Shown here piece by piece: positions 9,639 to 21,050 of a DNA stretch of 64,000 nt. Numbering within the stretch: the first letter of the stretch is position 1; each line of letters opens with the position of its first letter. Source of the DNA: Massariosphaeria phaeospora (Eukaryota > Ascomycota > Dothideomycetes > Pleosporales); assembly GCA_011032825.1 (NCBI GenBank), contig JAADJZ010000025.1, positions 496,001-560,000 on the forward strand, given 5' to 3'. A program made the position numbers and the translations under genes. The notes beneath the pieces are model-generated. The model did no database searches, was not told where the DNA came from, and saw only the letters and a program-made list of their open reading frames with translations.

Positions 9639-10991
9639 ATGTCTCCCCAAACATCTACCAATCCTAGCCTCCCTGCTTCGGTATCTAAGGCCATCGAAGC
9701 CATCAAAAGCCTCGACAGTTCCCAATTTGGTTCTTGCTTCTCTTCAGACGGGGCTCTGGTCGATGAGGGCGAGGCCCATACTACCCATGCCGCAATCCAA
9801 GAGTGGTTCGAGGCCATGCTCAGATCTCGCAATGCGAGCACCAAGATAATCGATGCTGGTACTACTGGCACAAATACGTGGATAAAGATAGAGACGGACG
9901 GCGATTACGAAGCGGACTATGGCATAACGGAACCATTCCAGTGCTTTCTATACTTCTACCTCGACGATCAAGGCGCCATCCGACTTCTTCGCATAAACCA
10001 AATCGGCCCCGATAAGGCCACTATGCGCGCTGTATGGGCTGCATCCGGAAACATTGATGATCCTCTCTCAGGCCTAAGGAGCGACGTCCGAAAGGTCCCC
10101 GAAATCCCAAAGGGCTCGCTGAGGGTCAAACTCTCTGCCGTCGGCCTCAATTTTCACGATATCTTCACGCTACGTGGTATTGGCATGTTCGACATCAAGT
10201 TCCCCCTGATACTCGGGAACGAAGGAGCTGGAACACTAGATGACGGCACCGAGGTCGTCATCTTCCCCGTGATGGGAAACCTGGACTACGAGGGCGACGA
10301 AACGCTTGACCCGGATCGCCATGTCCTTGGTGAGTTGACGCAGGGATCATTGGCGGACTACGTTGTTGTTCCTGAGCGTAATGTGGTTAAGAAGCCGGAA
10401 AACATGTCAATGGAGACTGCGTCGGTTCTCGGAGTCGCCTGGCTTACGGCATATCGCATGCTCTTCAAGAGGTCGGGACTGAAGAAAGGTCAGACAATGC
10501 TGATTCAGGGGTCCACCGGTGGGATTGCCACAGCCCTCATTCAAATGGGTCGCGCAGCCGGCATGACTGTATGGACTACTGGCCGTGACGAGGCGAAACG
10601 CGCTTTCGCTCTCGAACTTGGCGCCCACCGGGCCTTTTCCCCAGGCGAAGAGCTCCCGGAAAAAGTGGCAGCAGTGTTCGATATGAGTGGGGAACACACT
10701 TTCGCGCACTCTATAGCGTCCGTCGCCACGGGTGGTACGGTTGTGTCATGCGGCTTGCACAGTGGAGGCATGTTTGCTCAGGTGGACCTCGTGAAGCTGT
10801 TCACCCAGGGAGTCAACATCCATGGGTCTTATATGGGGAGTAGAGGCGACTTCGAGGATCTGGTCAAGTTTGTCGGTGAGAAAGATATTGTGCCGTTTGT
10901 GGAGACTGTGTTGCCGCTTGAAAGGGCGAAGGAGGGTCTCGAGATGTTATTGAAGGGCCGGGCTCGCGGCAAAGTTGTGGTGAGGTTGTAA
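9639..10991 (+). CDS. SnoaL-like domain fused to a medium-chain dehydrogenase/quinone reductase (MDR)
   Basis: Single exon, 450 aa from the Met at 9639, which follows a TATA-like element and a short pyrimidine-rich leader. Residues 1-125 look like a small alpha+beta SnoaL/NTF2-type fold (KAIEAIKSLDSSQFGSCFSSDG, then IQEWFEAML, then a run of beta strands ending IRLLRINQIG). Residues about 140-450 are an MDR protein: an N-terminal GroES-like part (VGLNFHDIFTLRG, LGNEGAG), the nucleotide-binding loop QGSTGGIATALIQMGRAAG, and a C-terminal KGRARGKVVVRL end typical of NADPH:quinone oxidoreductase/zinc-type ADH relatives. The usual zinc-ADH GHE is GNE here, so a zinc-independent quinone/enoyl reductase is more likely. 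Divergent from and probably controlled by the Zn2Cys6 factor. The fusion is unusual. Confidence 0.85.
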   Translation: MSPQTSTNPSLPASVSKAIEAIKSLDSSQFGSCFSSDGALVDEGEAHTTHAAIQEWFEAMLRSRNASTKIIDAGTTGTNTWIKIETDGDYEADYGITEPFQCFLYFYLDDQGAIRLLRINQIGPDKATMRAVWAASGNIDDPLSGLRSDVRKVPEIPKGSLRVKLSAVGLNFHDIFTLRGIGMFDIKFPLILGNEGAGTLDDGTEVVIFPVMGNLDYEGDETLDPDRHVLGELTQGSLADYVVVPERNVVKKPENMSMETASVLGVAWLTAYRMLFKRSGLKKGQTMLIQGSTGGIATALIQMGRAAGMTVWTTGRDEAKRAFALELGAHRAFSPGEELPEKVAAVFDMSGEHTFAHSIASVATGGTVVSCGLHSGGMFAQVDLVKLFTQGVNIHGSYMGSRGDFEDLVKFVGEKDIVPFVETVLPLERAKEGLEMLLKGRARGKVVVRL

Positions 10992-11535
10992 GCTAAAGCT
11001 GTTCAGACGGAAGTATGTAGAGCATCACCATCTCAAGTGCCCGTATCTAATCCATCTGGATACCTTGCGTGTGTCTTCTTCCCACTGCCTATTGCTGGAG
11101 CACGACGCCTTGGTAAGTCAGCGTCTCAGCTAGGCCAGCTAGTCTATCTCAGTTGGGGGAAACCGTCCTCTCCTCACCAACTCTCTCAAACAAATGAGGC
11201 TCCCTCGCTAGCAAAAACTTCTCTCCTCACCGACTCTCTCTCTCTCTCTCGTTGCAGTTCCTCTCGTGGCAGTTCACCGAGGCTGGGTGAGGTGATGGCT
11301 AAGCGAGCCAATCAATCACAGTAGCCGCGGAGCGGATCGGCGCTAAGTAAGGCGACACCCTGGCCCTGGAAACCCAACCAAATGTAAACAAAACACGCCG
11401 CCCCTCAACTCCGCCCTCTACACCGAACCTTTTCTTTCGTTTTCGCGCAGACCAGTGCAACTCATCGCAGCTTTGCTTTCGTTTTACACCCTCTTTTACG
11501 TCCTACGGGACTCCGACAACTGACCTTCCATCGCC
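10992..11535. other. Intergenic region / TOP2 promoter and leader
   Basis: About 540 bases without a gene. A CT microsatellite lies at about 11234-11250 and a pyrimidine-rich leader precedes the TOP2 start codon (atcgccATGG, a good Kozak context). Confidence 0.5.
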
Positions 11536-14500
11536 ATGGACGACTCCCTCATGGATTCCTTCGGCGAGGGCGAGAGCGAGGACTTCTCACCCGTCAAGCC
11601 CGTCAAGCCCGTCAAAGCCGTAAAGGCAAAGGCACCGGCTCCTAAGAAGGCAGCTGGCGCCAGCAAGCCCCGTGGACGCCCGGCAAAGGACGCGACGCAA
11701 GCAAAGCCCAAAGCAAAGGTCGCGCCCAAGAAGAAGCGAAAAGCCGACTCAGACGAGGAGAACTCGGATATAGACGTAGACGAGGACCCGTTAGACGACG
11801 ACGACGAGATGCTGCTCGGAGACACTCCTCCGCAAGCCAAGAAGGCACCCGGACCCAAGAAGACGAGCGGCAAGCCCCTGGCTGACATTGCGAACGAGAG
11901 CTTTGGCATGGACGGCGTAGATGAGGCCCCCGCAGTCAAGGCGAAGAAGGCCGCTGGCGGCGCAAGCAGCAAATACCAGATGGTGGGTCTCTTGCGAGCC
12001 AAATAAACACTAAGAACATAGGCTAACTCAACCATAGCTTTCGCATTTGGAGCACATCATGTTGCGTCCAGACACTTACATCGGCTCCATCGAGCGTACC
12101 ACCGATAAGATGTGGGTCTACAACTCAACGACCGACGCTATGGAGTACCGCGACGTGTCGTACGTGCCGGGTCTATACAAGATCTTCGACGAGATCCTGG
12201 TCAACGCGGCGGATAACAAGCAGAACGACAGTAACATGAGCGAGATACGTGTGACTGTGGATAGAGAGACGGGGGAGATCTCCGTCCGGAACGATGGCAA
12301 GGGTATTCCCATAGAGATTCACAAAGTAGGCGGTCGACTCCGTGACTAGGGTAGCTGCTCACTCGTCTAGGAACACAACATATACGTACCAGAAATGATC
12401 TTCGGCAACCTGCTGACATCCTCAAACTATGACGACGGTCAGCAAAAGATTACGGGCGGTCGAAATGGATATGGCGCGAAGCTGTGCAACGTATTCAGTA
12501 CCGAGTTCGTATTGGAGACAGTCGATTCAAAGCAAAAGAAGAAGTACAAGCAGACATGGACGCACAACATGAGCAAGATGGGCAAGGCCAAGATCACCGA
12601 CATCAAGACCGATGACTACACTAAAGTCTCCTACAAGGCCGACTTCGCCAAGTTTGGCATGGATGGTATTGACGACGACTTCGAGGCGCTCGTCAAGCGT
12701 AGAACCTATGACATGGCTGGTACGCTGCGGGGCGTCAAGGTCTATCTCAACGGCGACAGAGTCAAGGTCACCAGCTTCGCCAAGTACATGGAGATGTACA
12801 CCAAAGCCATTTCCACAGACCAAGGCAAAAGCGAGGGCGAGAAGGACAAAGATATCATCATCACTGAGAAACTCGATCGTTGGGATGTTGGTTTTGCCGT
12901 ATCAGATGGCTCTTTCAACCAAGTCTCTTTCGTCAACTCCATTGCCACCACGTCCGGTGGTACTCACGTCAACTACATCGCCGATCAGATCGTAGAAAAG
13001 CTGATGGCCTACGTTAACAAGAAGAACAAGGGTGGTGTCAAGCTCAAACCCGCCCAGATCAAGAATCACATCTTCCTCTTCGTCAACGCTCAGATCGTCA
13101 ACCCAGCGTTTACATCTCAGACCAAGGAGCAATTGACAACGAAAGCGAGTCAATTTGGGAGCAAGCCCCAGCTTAGCGACAAGTTCTTGAAGAAGATCGA
13201 GAGCACGGAGGTCATCCAGAACATCATGCATTTTGCACAGCAAAAGGCCGACCAACTGCTGAAGAAGACGGATGGCAACAAGCGAAGCCGCATGAGTCAC
13301 GCAAAACTCACGGATGCGAACAAAGCCGGTACTAAAGATGGCCATATGTGCACCCTCATCCTCACCGAGGGTGATTCAGCTGCCGGTCTTGCTTTGGCCG
13401 GCCGGGCCGTCGTCAATCCGGATTACTTCGGCGTATTTCCGCTGCGTGGTAAAGTCCTGAATGTTCGCGACGCTTCGATCGACCAAATCTCCAAGAATGC
13501 GGAGATCCAAAACATCAAGAAATTCATCGGTCTACAACACAAGAAGGAGTACACAGACACCAAGGGCCTGCGATATGGCCACTTGATGATCATGACCGAT
13601 CAGGATCATGACGGGAGCCATATCAAGGGTCTATTAATCAACTTCCTCCAATGCCAGTTTCCTAGTCTCCTCAAACTTCCGAACTTCCTGCTAGAGTTCA
13701 TTACACCCATTGTGAAGGTGTGGAAGGGGGACCCCAAGCAACCGAAATCGGCGAAGAGCTTTTTCTCTATGCCTGAATACGAAGAATGGAGAGAACAACA
13801 CAAGCATGAGCGAGGATGGGACCATAAATACTACAAGGGATTGGGTACCAGTGGTACCCGAGATGCTCAGATCTACTTCAAAGACCTGGACATGCATATG
13901 AAGGAGTTCCACACGATGCAAGCACACGAGGAAGGGATGATCGAGCTTGCTTTCTCTAAGAAGAAGGCAGATGCCCGTAAGGAGTGGTTGCGAGACTTCG
14001 TTCCCGGCAATCATCTGGATCTCACTACTAAGGGTATCTCATATGATGACTTCATCAACAAAGAACTTATCCTTTTCAGCATGGCTGATAACCTGCGTTC
14101 GATCCCGTCGGTCATAGATGGCTTCAAACCCGGTCAACGGAAGGTCCTGTACACTTGCTTCAGGCGGAACCTCAAGAAAGACATCAAGGTCTTTGACTTG
14201 GCCGGTTCCGTCATGGGAAGCACGGATTATGCTTATGGCGACGCATCTCTACAAGGCACTATTGTTGGTCTAGCCCAGGACTTCGTCGGCTCGAACAATC
14301 TCAATCTCTTGGAGCCCAGTGGAAACTTCGGTTCTCGTATGCAGGGTGGCGCAGATGCCGCCAGTGCCAGGTATATTTATACCCGCCTTACCCCCTTTGC
14401 CCGCCGGTTATTCCATCCTCAAGACGACGCGCTTCTGAAGTATGGCGAGTCGGATGGCAACAAGATTGAGCCGGAGATGTATGTACCCATCCTGCCAATG

Positions 14501-16995
14501 GTACTCGTCAACGGCGCAGATGGCATTGGAACAGGTTGGAGTACATCTATTCCCAACTATAACCCTCTAGAAATCATCGAGAACCTGAAAATTCGCATGC
14601 AAGACGGTAGCTCGAAAGAGGACCTGAAACCCATGATGCCCTGGTTCCGCGGTTTCACAGGCCAGACCGAGGACATTGGCTCGGATCGGTACAGATTCAC
14701 TGGCACAGTTCGTCAGATCAGCGACACTGAAATCGAAGTCACGGAGCTACCTGTGCGCTTCTGGACCCAGGATTTCAAAGAGAAGCTGGAGGAAATCATT
14801 AAGGCCGACAAGTCTCCGTCGTTCATCAAGGACTACACTGAGTACAACACGCCTGAGACAGTTCACTTCATTATCAAGATGGAGGACAAGCATATGGCGA
14901 ATGCTCTTGCGAAGGGACTTGAGGAGACCTTCAAGTTGTCCAAGACCATGGCAACATCTAATCTCGTCGCGTTCGATGCCCAGGGTCGCATTCACAAGTA
15001 CGCTACAGTCCTGGACATAATGGAAGAATTCTATCACATCCGACTGAGGACCTATGAGAAGCGGAAGGTATGTTGATCACTCTAAGTTTAGTACTTCTCT
15101 GACGCAGAATAGGCACACCAGTTGAGTGAGATGCAGAAGGAGCTCGAAAAACTGAGCAACCAGTCCCGGTTCATTCAGATGATAATCGACGGCAAGCTCG
15201 TTGTATCAAAGAAGAAGAAGGCTGTTCTTGTAGAAGAGCTAAAGAAACTCAACTTCAGACCGTTCCCCAAGGTGGCAGACGCCAAGAAAGCTGGTGAGGA
15301 CGAGAAGGCTATGGAAGATGACGAGGAGGACGACGTCGCGGTGGGAAGCGGTGACTACGACTATCTCTTGGGCGTAAGTTTCTTAGAAATGGACCCATAT
15401 CAACTACTAACTTGATATAGATGGCTATATGGTCTTTGACTCAGGAGCGTGTGGAGAAGCTCTTGAAGCAGATTGGTGATAGGGAGCTAGAAATTGATGC
15501 TCTCATCAAGCTCACCCCGAAGGATCTCTGGAACATTGATCTAGAAGCCTTCGTGGAGGGGTGGAACGAGCACTTGCAAGTCGAAGATGATCGCGCCAAG
15601 AAAGTTGCCAAATCTGGCCGGCGCGCGTCCCAGAAGCTGGGCATTGGGCCATCAAAGGGCAAGAAGAAGAAGAGAAAGATGGATGATAGCAATTCCGATG
15701 ACTCAGCATCTGACTTTGGGCCCGCTAAGAAAAAGGCCAAACCGAAGACTGGCGGATTGCTTAGCTATCTCCACAAGGACAGCGAGCCTGCAAAGAAGCC
15801 GAGTGCTACGGCGGCCCTCAAGAGCGGCGCAGCTTCGGGAACCACGGCATCCAAACAGAACGGCATGCTTGGCTATCTGGTCAAGAAAGACTCCCCGCCC
15901 GTTACTGACGGAGCAATGGACCTCGACGAGCCTGCTCAAGAAGCCACAGCGCCTGCTACAAAGCGCGGTCGTCCAGCAGCTGCAAAGAATGTCAAGAAAG
16001 ATGTGCCCGCTAAGAAGGATATTCCCGCCAAGAAATCGGTACCAGTGGCCGTTGATTCCGACGATGAGTCTGACGTCTTCGCTGCCGTCGCTAAAGAAGC
16101 AGAGACGAAGCCGGCTGAGACTACAACCACATCTCGTACAGCTCGAGGTGCTGCCAGGAAGGTACCGAAATATACACTCGACGAGAGCGATAGTGACGAC
16201 GACATGGGCGATGACCTTCTTGGCGATGTTAGCAGCATGGTCAAGACTATTGGTGGTGGGAGCAACGATCGTCCGCTCTTCAACACAACCGCTCGTCCAG
16301 GCAGCGGAGGTAATGGCCGTCCAGTCAGCGCCGCTAGTACGACTACCAAGCTTCCAGGCCGTAATGGCGTTCGAAAGAGTAGCCCTAGTGAGCTAGACGA
16401 GGATGATGAGACCAACTACGAAGGTTTGATGCCTCAAGCCTCTCCCAAGAAGCCGGCACCACGAAATGTCAACGATACACTCATGGGATCTGATGATGAA
16501 GATGACTTCGGCTTCAGTGTTGGCAAGTCAACCGCGAAGCCAGCTACGAAACCAGTCACGAAGCCGGCACCAAAGGCGAAGGTCACAGCTGCCAAAGCTG
16601 CGCCGAAGCCAAAAACCGCTACCACAACCTTAGCGGCAAAGAAGACTGCTACACTCAGCCCAGCTGCAAAGGCATATGCTGCCAAATTCGGCAAAACCAA
16701 GGACGCCGCACCTTCAAAGGCTGCTCCCAGGGCGAGGAAACCTATCGCTATCGAGTCAGATGAGGAGGAGGAGGATATCGATGACGCTGATCAGCTCGCC
16801 AACGACATCTTGTCTGACGAAGAAGATACAGATGAGCCGACGCCTAAACCGGCTTCTCGCGCTACCGCTGCTCGTCCTGGTCGCAAGGCTGCTGCCAAGC
16901 CAGCCAAGTACGTTGTCAGCGATGAGGAGGAGGAGGCGAGCGACGCAGTCTCTGATGAGCCGACCTTTGACGACGACGACGATGACAGCGAGTAA
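11536..16995 (+). CDS. top2: DNA topoisomerase II
   Basis: Five exons: 11536-11982, 12038-12325, 12371-15067, 15113-15373 and 15421-16995, with introns of 45-55 nt, all in phase, giving 1755 aa. It relaxes and decatenates DNA by passing one duplex through a transient double-strand break, using ATP, in the nucleus. The N-terminal 145 residues are a Lys/Pro/Ala-rich, acidic tail. The GHKL ATPase starts at LEHIMLRPDTYIGS and includes NAADNK and the GRNGYGAKLCN ATP loop. The TOPRIM metal site comprises EGDSAA (Glu578) and DQDHDGSHIKG. The winged-helix part carries the catalytic Tyr913 in SARYIYTRL. QSRFIQMIIDGKLVVSKKKK and the KTPKDLW-type motif (KLTPKDLWNIDL) follow. The last 450 residues are a long disordered Lys/Ala/Glu/Asp-rich nuclear tail with SDDE-type acidic, CK2-like clusters. 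Length and order match fungal TOP2 enzymes. Confidence 0.97.
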
Positions 16996-17522
16996 TTGCT
17001 GAATCGCATGGGGCGTTTAACGAGTTGGTAAAATGGCATCGGTGTGATACCCGGACCGGTGGCGCAAAGGCATTGAGGGGAAAGCATAGCGGTGACTTCC
17101 ATGGCTCTCCCCTTATCTTTCTGATCTATTTTTCTTCCCAGATTCGGGGGGTCTTGGTAAGGATTCGGCGTTTCCAGAATCGTTTTCGCTTACGGATGTT
17201 TATTTGAGATACTCGCAGCCGTAATGAAATTGACCGATGGCTGTGTTACTTACATACTTTGAGTATATCGTTTGAGTGATGAAGCAAGTGCTATGATGAA
17301 TTTTAGGGATTGCTGAACAGGAGACAGATTTTGTTGCTGATTAGCCAGCCACTCCGCCTCGGTGTTGCTAATCTGTTGAAGGCATACTTTACTTTTAATG
17401 CTATGCGCGTTCTTTCGCAAACAGATTCATTGTCGCTTAGTCAGCCAACCCCGCTAGCACCTACTCGTAGTGTCGTGCCAAACGACGTGCAGCTGGACTC
17501 CTACCTACTCCTATACCCAACA
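16996..17522. other. Intergenic region after TOP2
   Basis: No gene seen. It contains the TOP2 3' region and the ancestral promoter of the broken AIG2-like gene. Confidence 0.4.
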
Positions 17523-18206
17523 ATGAAATTCTACCAACCGATGTCTCATCCGTCGAATGACGTTTCTTCAGACCTCCAACCTGGCAATGGAGCGTCTACA
17601 AAGTCAGGGTCACTTTCGGTGATCCCGCCTCCGCCCCCGCCTCCCAAACCTGGAAAAACAAGACGTTTTGTTCCTCGATCACCTGCACTGCAAGAGAATG
17701 CTTTCTCGACCATCAGAAATTCTAACTTCTTGCGGGTGATGACCGCGATGAATGCGCCTGAGTCCATACCAGACAGACCCGAGTCACCTCGACCCTTCCA
17801 GCCCTGTCACATGTTCTTCTACGGCACACTAATGGACACCGAAGTCCTCCAAACCATTCTCCAACTCACCGAACTCCCCGTTGTCAGGCCAGCAAGTATC
17901 TCCGCATTCCGCCTCATGATGTGGGGGATTTAACCCGCTCTCATCCGAGACGAAACTGCTGGTTCAACTGTCTCGGGCACAGTTTGAGAGGTGGTTTCTG
18001 AAGAGCAGTTCCGTAAGCTCGTGGCGTATGAGACGAACGCTTATACGTGGTGTGAATGCGACGTGCAGCTTGACAATGGCGAGGTCTTGCGGGACTGTCG
18101 TGTGTTTTGCTGGGCGGGTGATCCCGAGAGTCGGGAGTTGGATGAGGGGACCTTTGATTTGGAGAGGTGGCGGAGATATTTCAAGGGTTCGATTGTGAGG
18201 CGCTGA
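17523..18206 (+). pseudogene. Gamma-glutamylcyclotransferase/AIG2-like gene with two in-frame stop codons
   Basis: One continuous reading frame of about 228 codons from a Met at 17523 shows an AIG2/GGCT-like domain (PF06094 type) from HMFFYGTLMD (the YGTL substrate-loop motif) through to LDEGTFDLERWRRYFKGSIVRR. It is cut by TAA at 17932-17934, right after MMWGI where relatives read YPALI, and by TGA at 17986-17988, after SGTV where relatives have an aromatic residue. The frame does not change on either side, and PALI and GTV.EVVSEEQF are still recognisable, so these look like two point nonsense mutations and not frameshifts. An N-terminal Pro-rich extension (a run of seven Pro) precedes the domain. 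The family makes 5-oxoproline from gamma-glutamyl compounds or acts on gamma-glutamylamines. An intron of about 65 nt removing both stops is conceivable, but it would delete conserved residues. Confidence 0.75.
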
Positions 18207-18423
18207 GTAGCGGGCGAGGGGGTTTTTCCTTCCTGCAGTCAAGGAAGTCGCGATCTGACCAGCGGCGGTTCTGGTTTTTTCCCATCGCATATGTCAAGGC
18301 TGCGAGTGGTTGAATGTTTTGATGATCCATGGTTGAGGGGACTGGGCGCTTGTGCGTTCATATACAGAGCTCCGCACCACGCAATTTCTTCTACACCACG
18401 ACACCCCGGAACGCGTCGCAACC

Positions 18424-19605
18424 ATGTCGCCGCCTACGCTATCAGCCCCGCGGCATAAGACTAACCATAGCCCGGCATGGCTCCGCTATGGAGTGTATTG
18501 TCTTCTGTCGCTACTGTCCACTACTGCATATCTAGTTCGCGCCGCATGTTCAAGCTTGAACATCTGGTGGCTGCCGCTGTCAACATTCTTGGTTTGCTGG
18601 ATATTCATACAAACCGTTCAACGGCGAACCATGAACTATCTCTACGCCCATGAACTGCGACGACCACCACATGCACTTTTCGACCGTTCTGTCCTACTAG
18701 TCTTGTTCTTCTGGCCGGCACTGCTCACCTCCATCGTTGAGAACCGCGAGAGAGTTTTCGAACCATATCCTGTTGCTGTCCAAACACTAGCAATTCATTT
18801 CGCGTTTTCCTTCCTGTTCATCTCCGAGCTCGAATTTTACCGGCTCTATCATACGCAAATGCGGGAAAAAGCCGGAGGAGAGCAAATCCGACCATTCCGC
18901 GAGATCTTGGAAGGACATCTCGTAGCGGTCGCTCTGGCACAGGTCGACCCCGACTTCCACGAGAGCAGAGACTATCTCGGCGCCTGGTTGCCCCCACGAA
19001 CAGGTTGGGAACGGCGGCTCCCCCGGACCTCGGACTCCTTTATGGAAGTTATCTTGAACAATCTGCACTTGCTAGCGATACTAGTCTATCAGGCTACGAA
19101 TGGGTGCCTCAATCTTGCTGTTAGAAGCGTCCTCACCCCGAGCCTTCTCGGTGACGAGGACTTAAATTTCTACAACTATGTATCAGGCGCGGATGTACTA
19201 TTCAAATCAACTAGCCAGTGGCAACTACTACTAGGCTGGCTTCTACTCCGACCGGTTCGCTTACTGAGCAAGCTGCTTTTTAGAGAGTTTGCTATGCTGG
19301 TACAGTCTACGGTTGCACCTGAGCAGAGGAGCGCAGGGCAACATGATCTCAAGAGTCACAATTGCGGTCCAGACCCAGATCCAGATCCAGAGAGCCCGAA
19401 TATCTACCAACCAGTCGATCCCAGTCAAAACAAGACGGTCTTCGAGACCACGCCGAGTTGTTGGTGCATCAGCGAAACCGGCGGACGAGAAGACTTCCAA
19501 TCGATACGGAGAAGCTTGAGTCCAGGACGACATCACGATGTAGCTTATCATCGTAAAACGTACTATCGGAGTTTCATAAACCCCACGCCATCCTCTACGG
19601 AATAA
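18424..19605 (+). CDS. Unknown fungal multi-pass membrane protein (family copy 1)
   Basis: Single exon, 393 aa from the Met at 18424; the frame is open further upstream but that part is unconserved. Hydrophobic segments suggest about six membrane spans: residues 20-38, 47-64, 88-105, 119-136, 210-235 and 265-285. I do not recognise the family. The second copy at 53667-54587 shares SP(A/T)WLRY..YCLLS near the start, AIHF, SE.EFYR.Y, ESRDY.G, RLPRTSDS, NGC.NLAV and a final WLLLRP.R.LS.LLFRE motif, so these are clear paralogues with conserved, mostly cytoplasmic-looking, polar motifs. The last 95 residues are a hydrophilic tail with a (DP)n run that copy 2 lacks. No function should be assigned; an acyltransferase or transporter cannot be told apart from this. 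Confidence 0.75.
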   Translation: MSPPTLSAPRHKTNHSPAWLRYGVYCLLSLLSTTAYLVRAACSSLNIWWLPLSTFLVCWIFIQTVQRRTMNYLYAHELRRPPHALFDRSVLLVLFFWPALLTSIVENRERVFEPYPVAVQTLAIHFAFSFLFISELEFYRLYHTQMREKAGGEQIRPFREILEGHLVAVALAQVDPDFHESRDYLGAWLPPRTGWERRLPRTSDSFMEVILNNLHLLAILVYQATNGCLNLAVRSVLTPSLLGDEDLNFYNYVSGADVLFKSTSQWQLLLGWLLLRPVRLLSKLLFREFAMLVQSTVAPEQRSAGQHDLKSHNCGPDPDPDPESPNIYQPVDPSQNKTVFETTPSCWCISETGGREDFQSIRRSLSPGRHHDVAYHRKTYYRSFINPTPSSTE

Positions 19606-20258
19606 TTCGCCGCTGGAGTCATGCACAGGAGGCAAGTCGCAAGCCGCCATGTCCAAGCGACGACATAGGTGCTTGCCACCAGATCAACTCAGACCATTTC
19701 GGAGCTTTTTGCTCTACAACTCAATCTATCCACAAACGTCCCAGACCACCGAGCTGAATACGGCGCATTACGCCTGCATCGAATTTGTACCTTTGGAGCC
19801 TTTCAGTGCAGTTTTCCAAGCTCAACGACTACGAACTTGTCTATCTGACCCAGCATACGAATCCGCGTAGTAGTAATACTCAACCCATACCACTTCCCAC
19901 CCCCCTTTCACAACTACAGCTACAACTATCCACGAAAGACACTCATTGAGTACGGTATGAAAGTCCTACCGACCTAGCCAATCAGCGTCAAAGCCCCATA
20001 TCCACTCATCAGCCATTTCCCTCCCATGGGACAACACAATTCACGGTAACGTTGCCTAGTATCCTACAGCACAAAGTAAACGACCACGTCGCCGTACCGT
20101 CCCGCCCTAGCATTTTAATAAGCTATCATCACCACGAGGTGCTAGTGGCCATGAGGGAGAACACACTCAGACTACTTACCTACTCCTCGTGCATACGGCC
20201 CCGTACCTATCCTATCCTACCCCACCACCATCAAACCACTTCACAACCACAACCACAC

Positions 20259-20294
20259 TACCATTACCACTACCATTACCACTACCATTACCAC
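20259..20294 (+). repeat. Three exact tandem copies of a 12-nt unit (taccattaccac)
   Basis: Exact copies at 20259-20270, 20271-20282 and 20283-20294, within the gene-poor block. A simple minisatellite with no sign of coding use. Confidence 0.95.
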
Positions 20295-21017
20295 TACACT
20301 ACGAATACCATTTCCAGCGCCCACGAGCCCCTATTATTGCGCGCCCTGCCTTCCCCACTCGCCACATCCAAGAGCCTTCTAGCGCAGACGCGCCGCGACC
20401 CGGCCCAGCCCAGCCCAGCCAGACCGAGCCGATGGACAACCCATCATCTACGTGCAACACTACTACGCGGCATCGATGGAGGGATAGCGATGAAAGGATA
20501 GGTAGATACCTACCAGTGCACTGGCAGGCCGCGCGTACCTCCGCACCTGGTACGACACGCTTCGCTGTCCACTATAGCGGTCCGCCCCTGACTCATCCCA
20601 TAGTCCACACCCTCCCATCTCCTCCCGTTTAGCCGATGCGATGATTCGGAAGAGCGGCGCAAAGAGTGCGAGTCTAGTATCCCTAAGGGCGCATGCATGC
20701 GCCGAACGAAGCATACTATTGACTGATTGATATACATGCTCGAAGAACGGAGCAGAAAGGGAGAAGGGACACAGCATCGACTACGCCTACTACAACGACG
20801 CGGCGACGACTAGTAACTGCGAGTCCACCGTACCGCTCCCCCGGGGCCCCGAAAGTGAAGCGGTATACCTCCGAAATGCAAATACCCAAGATCTCCTCCC
20901 GCTGCAGCTGGACTAACCCCACTCGCAACGAACCCTCGCTCTCCGTCGTGACCCCGCCCCCTGGGACCGTCCCGCGACCCTCAACCCTCAACCCTCGCAC
21001 AATCCTATCAACCCAGC

Positions 21018-21050
21018 AGCTCAGCTCAGCTCAGCTCAACTCAGCTCAGC
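21018..21050 (+). repeat. agctc pentamer repeat
   Basis: About six near-exact tandem copies of agctc, with one interruption (agctcaactc). The same pentamer repeat recurs at about 37696-37716 in the 3' region of the homeobox gene. Confidence 0.85.

Noticed and set aside
17920..17990. Intron that would remove both stops of the AIG2-like gene
   Set aside because: The donor would be gtgggg, a poor fit to the gta(a/t)g-type donors used here, and it would delete conserved family residues (PALI, SGTV).
20259..20294. CRISPR-like or telomere-like array
   Set aside because: Repeat units are contiguous with no spacers, and the unit is not a known telomere repeat; a simple minisatellite.
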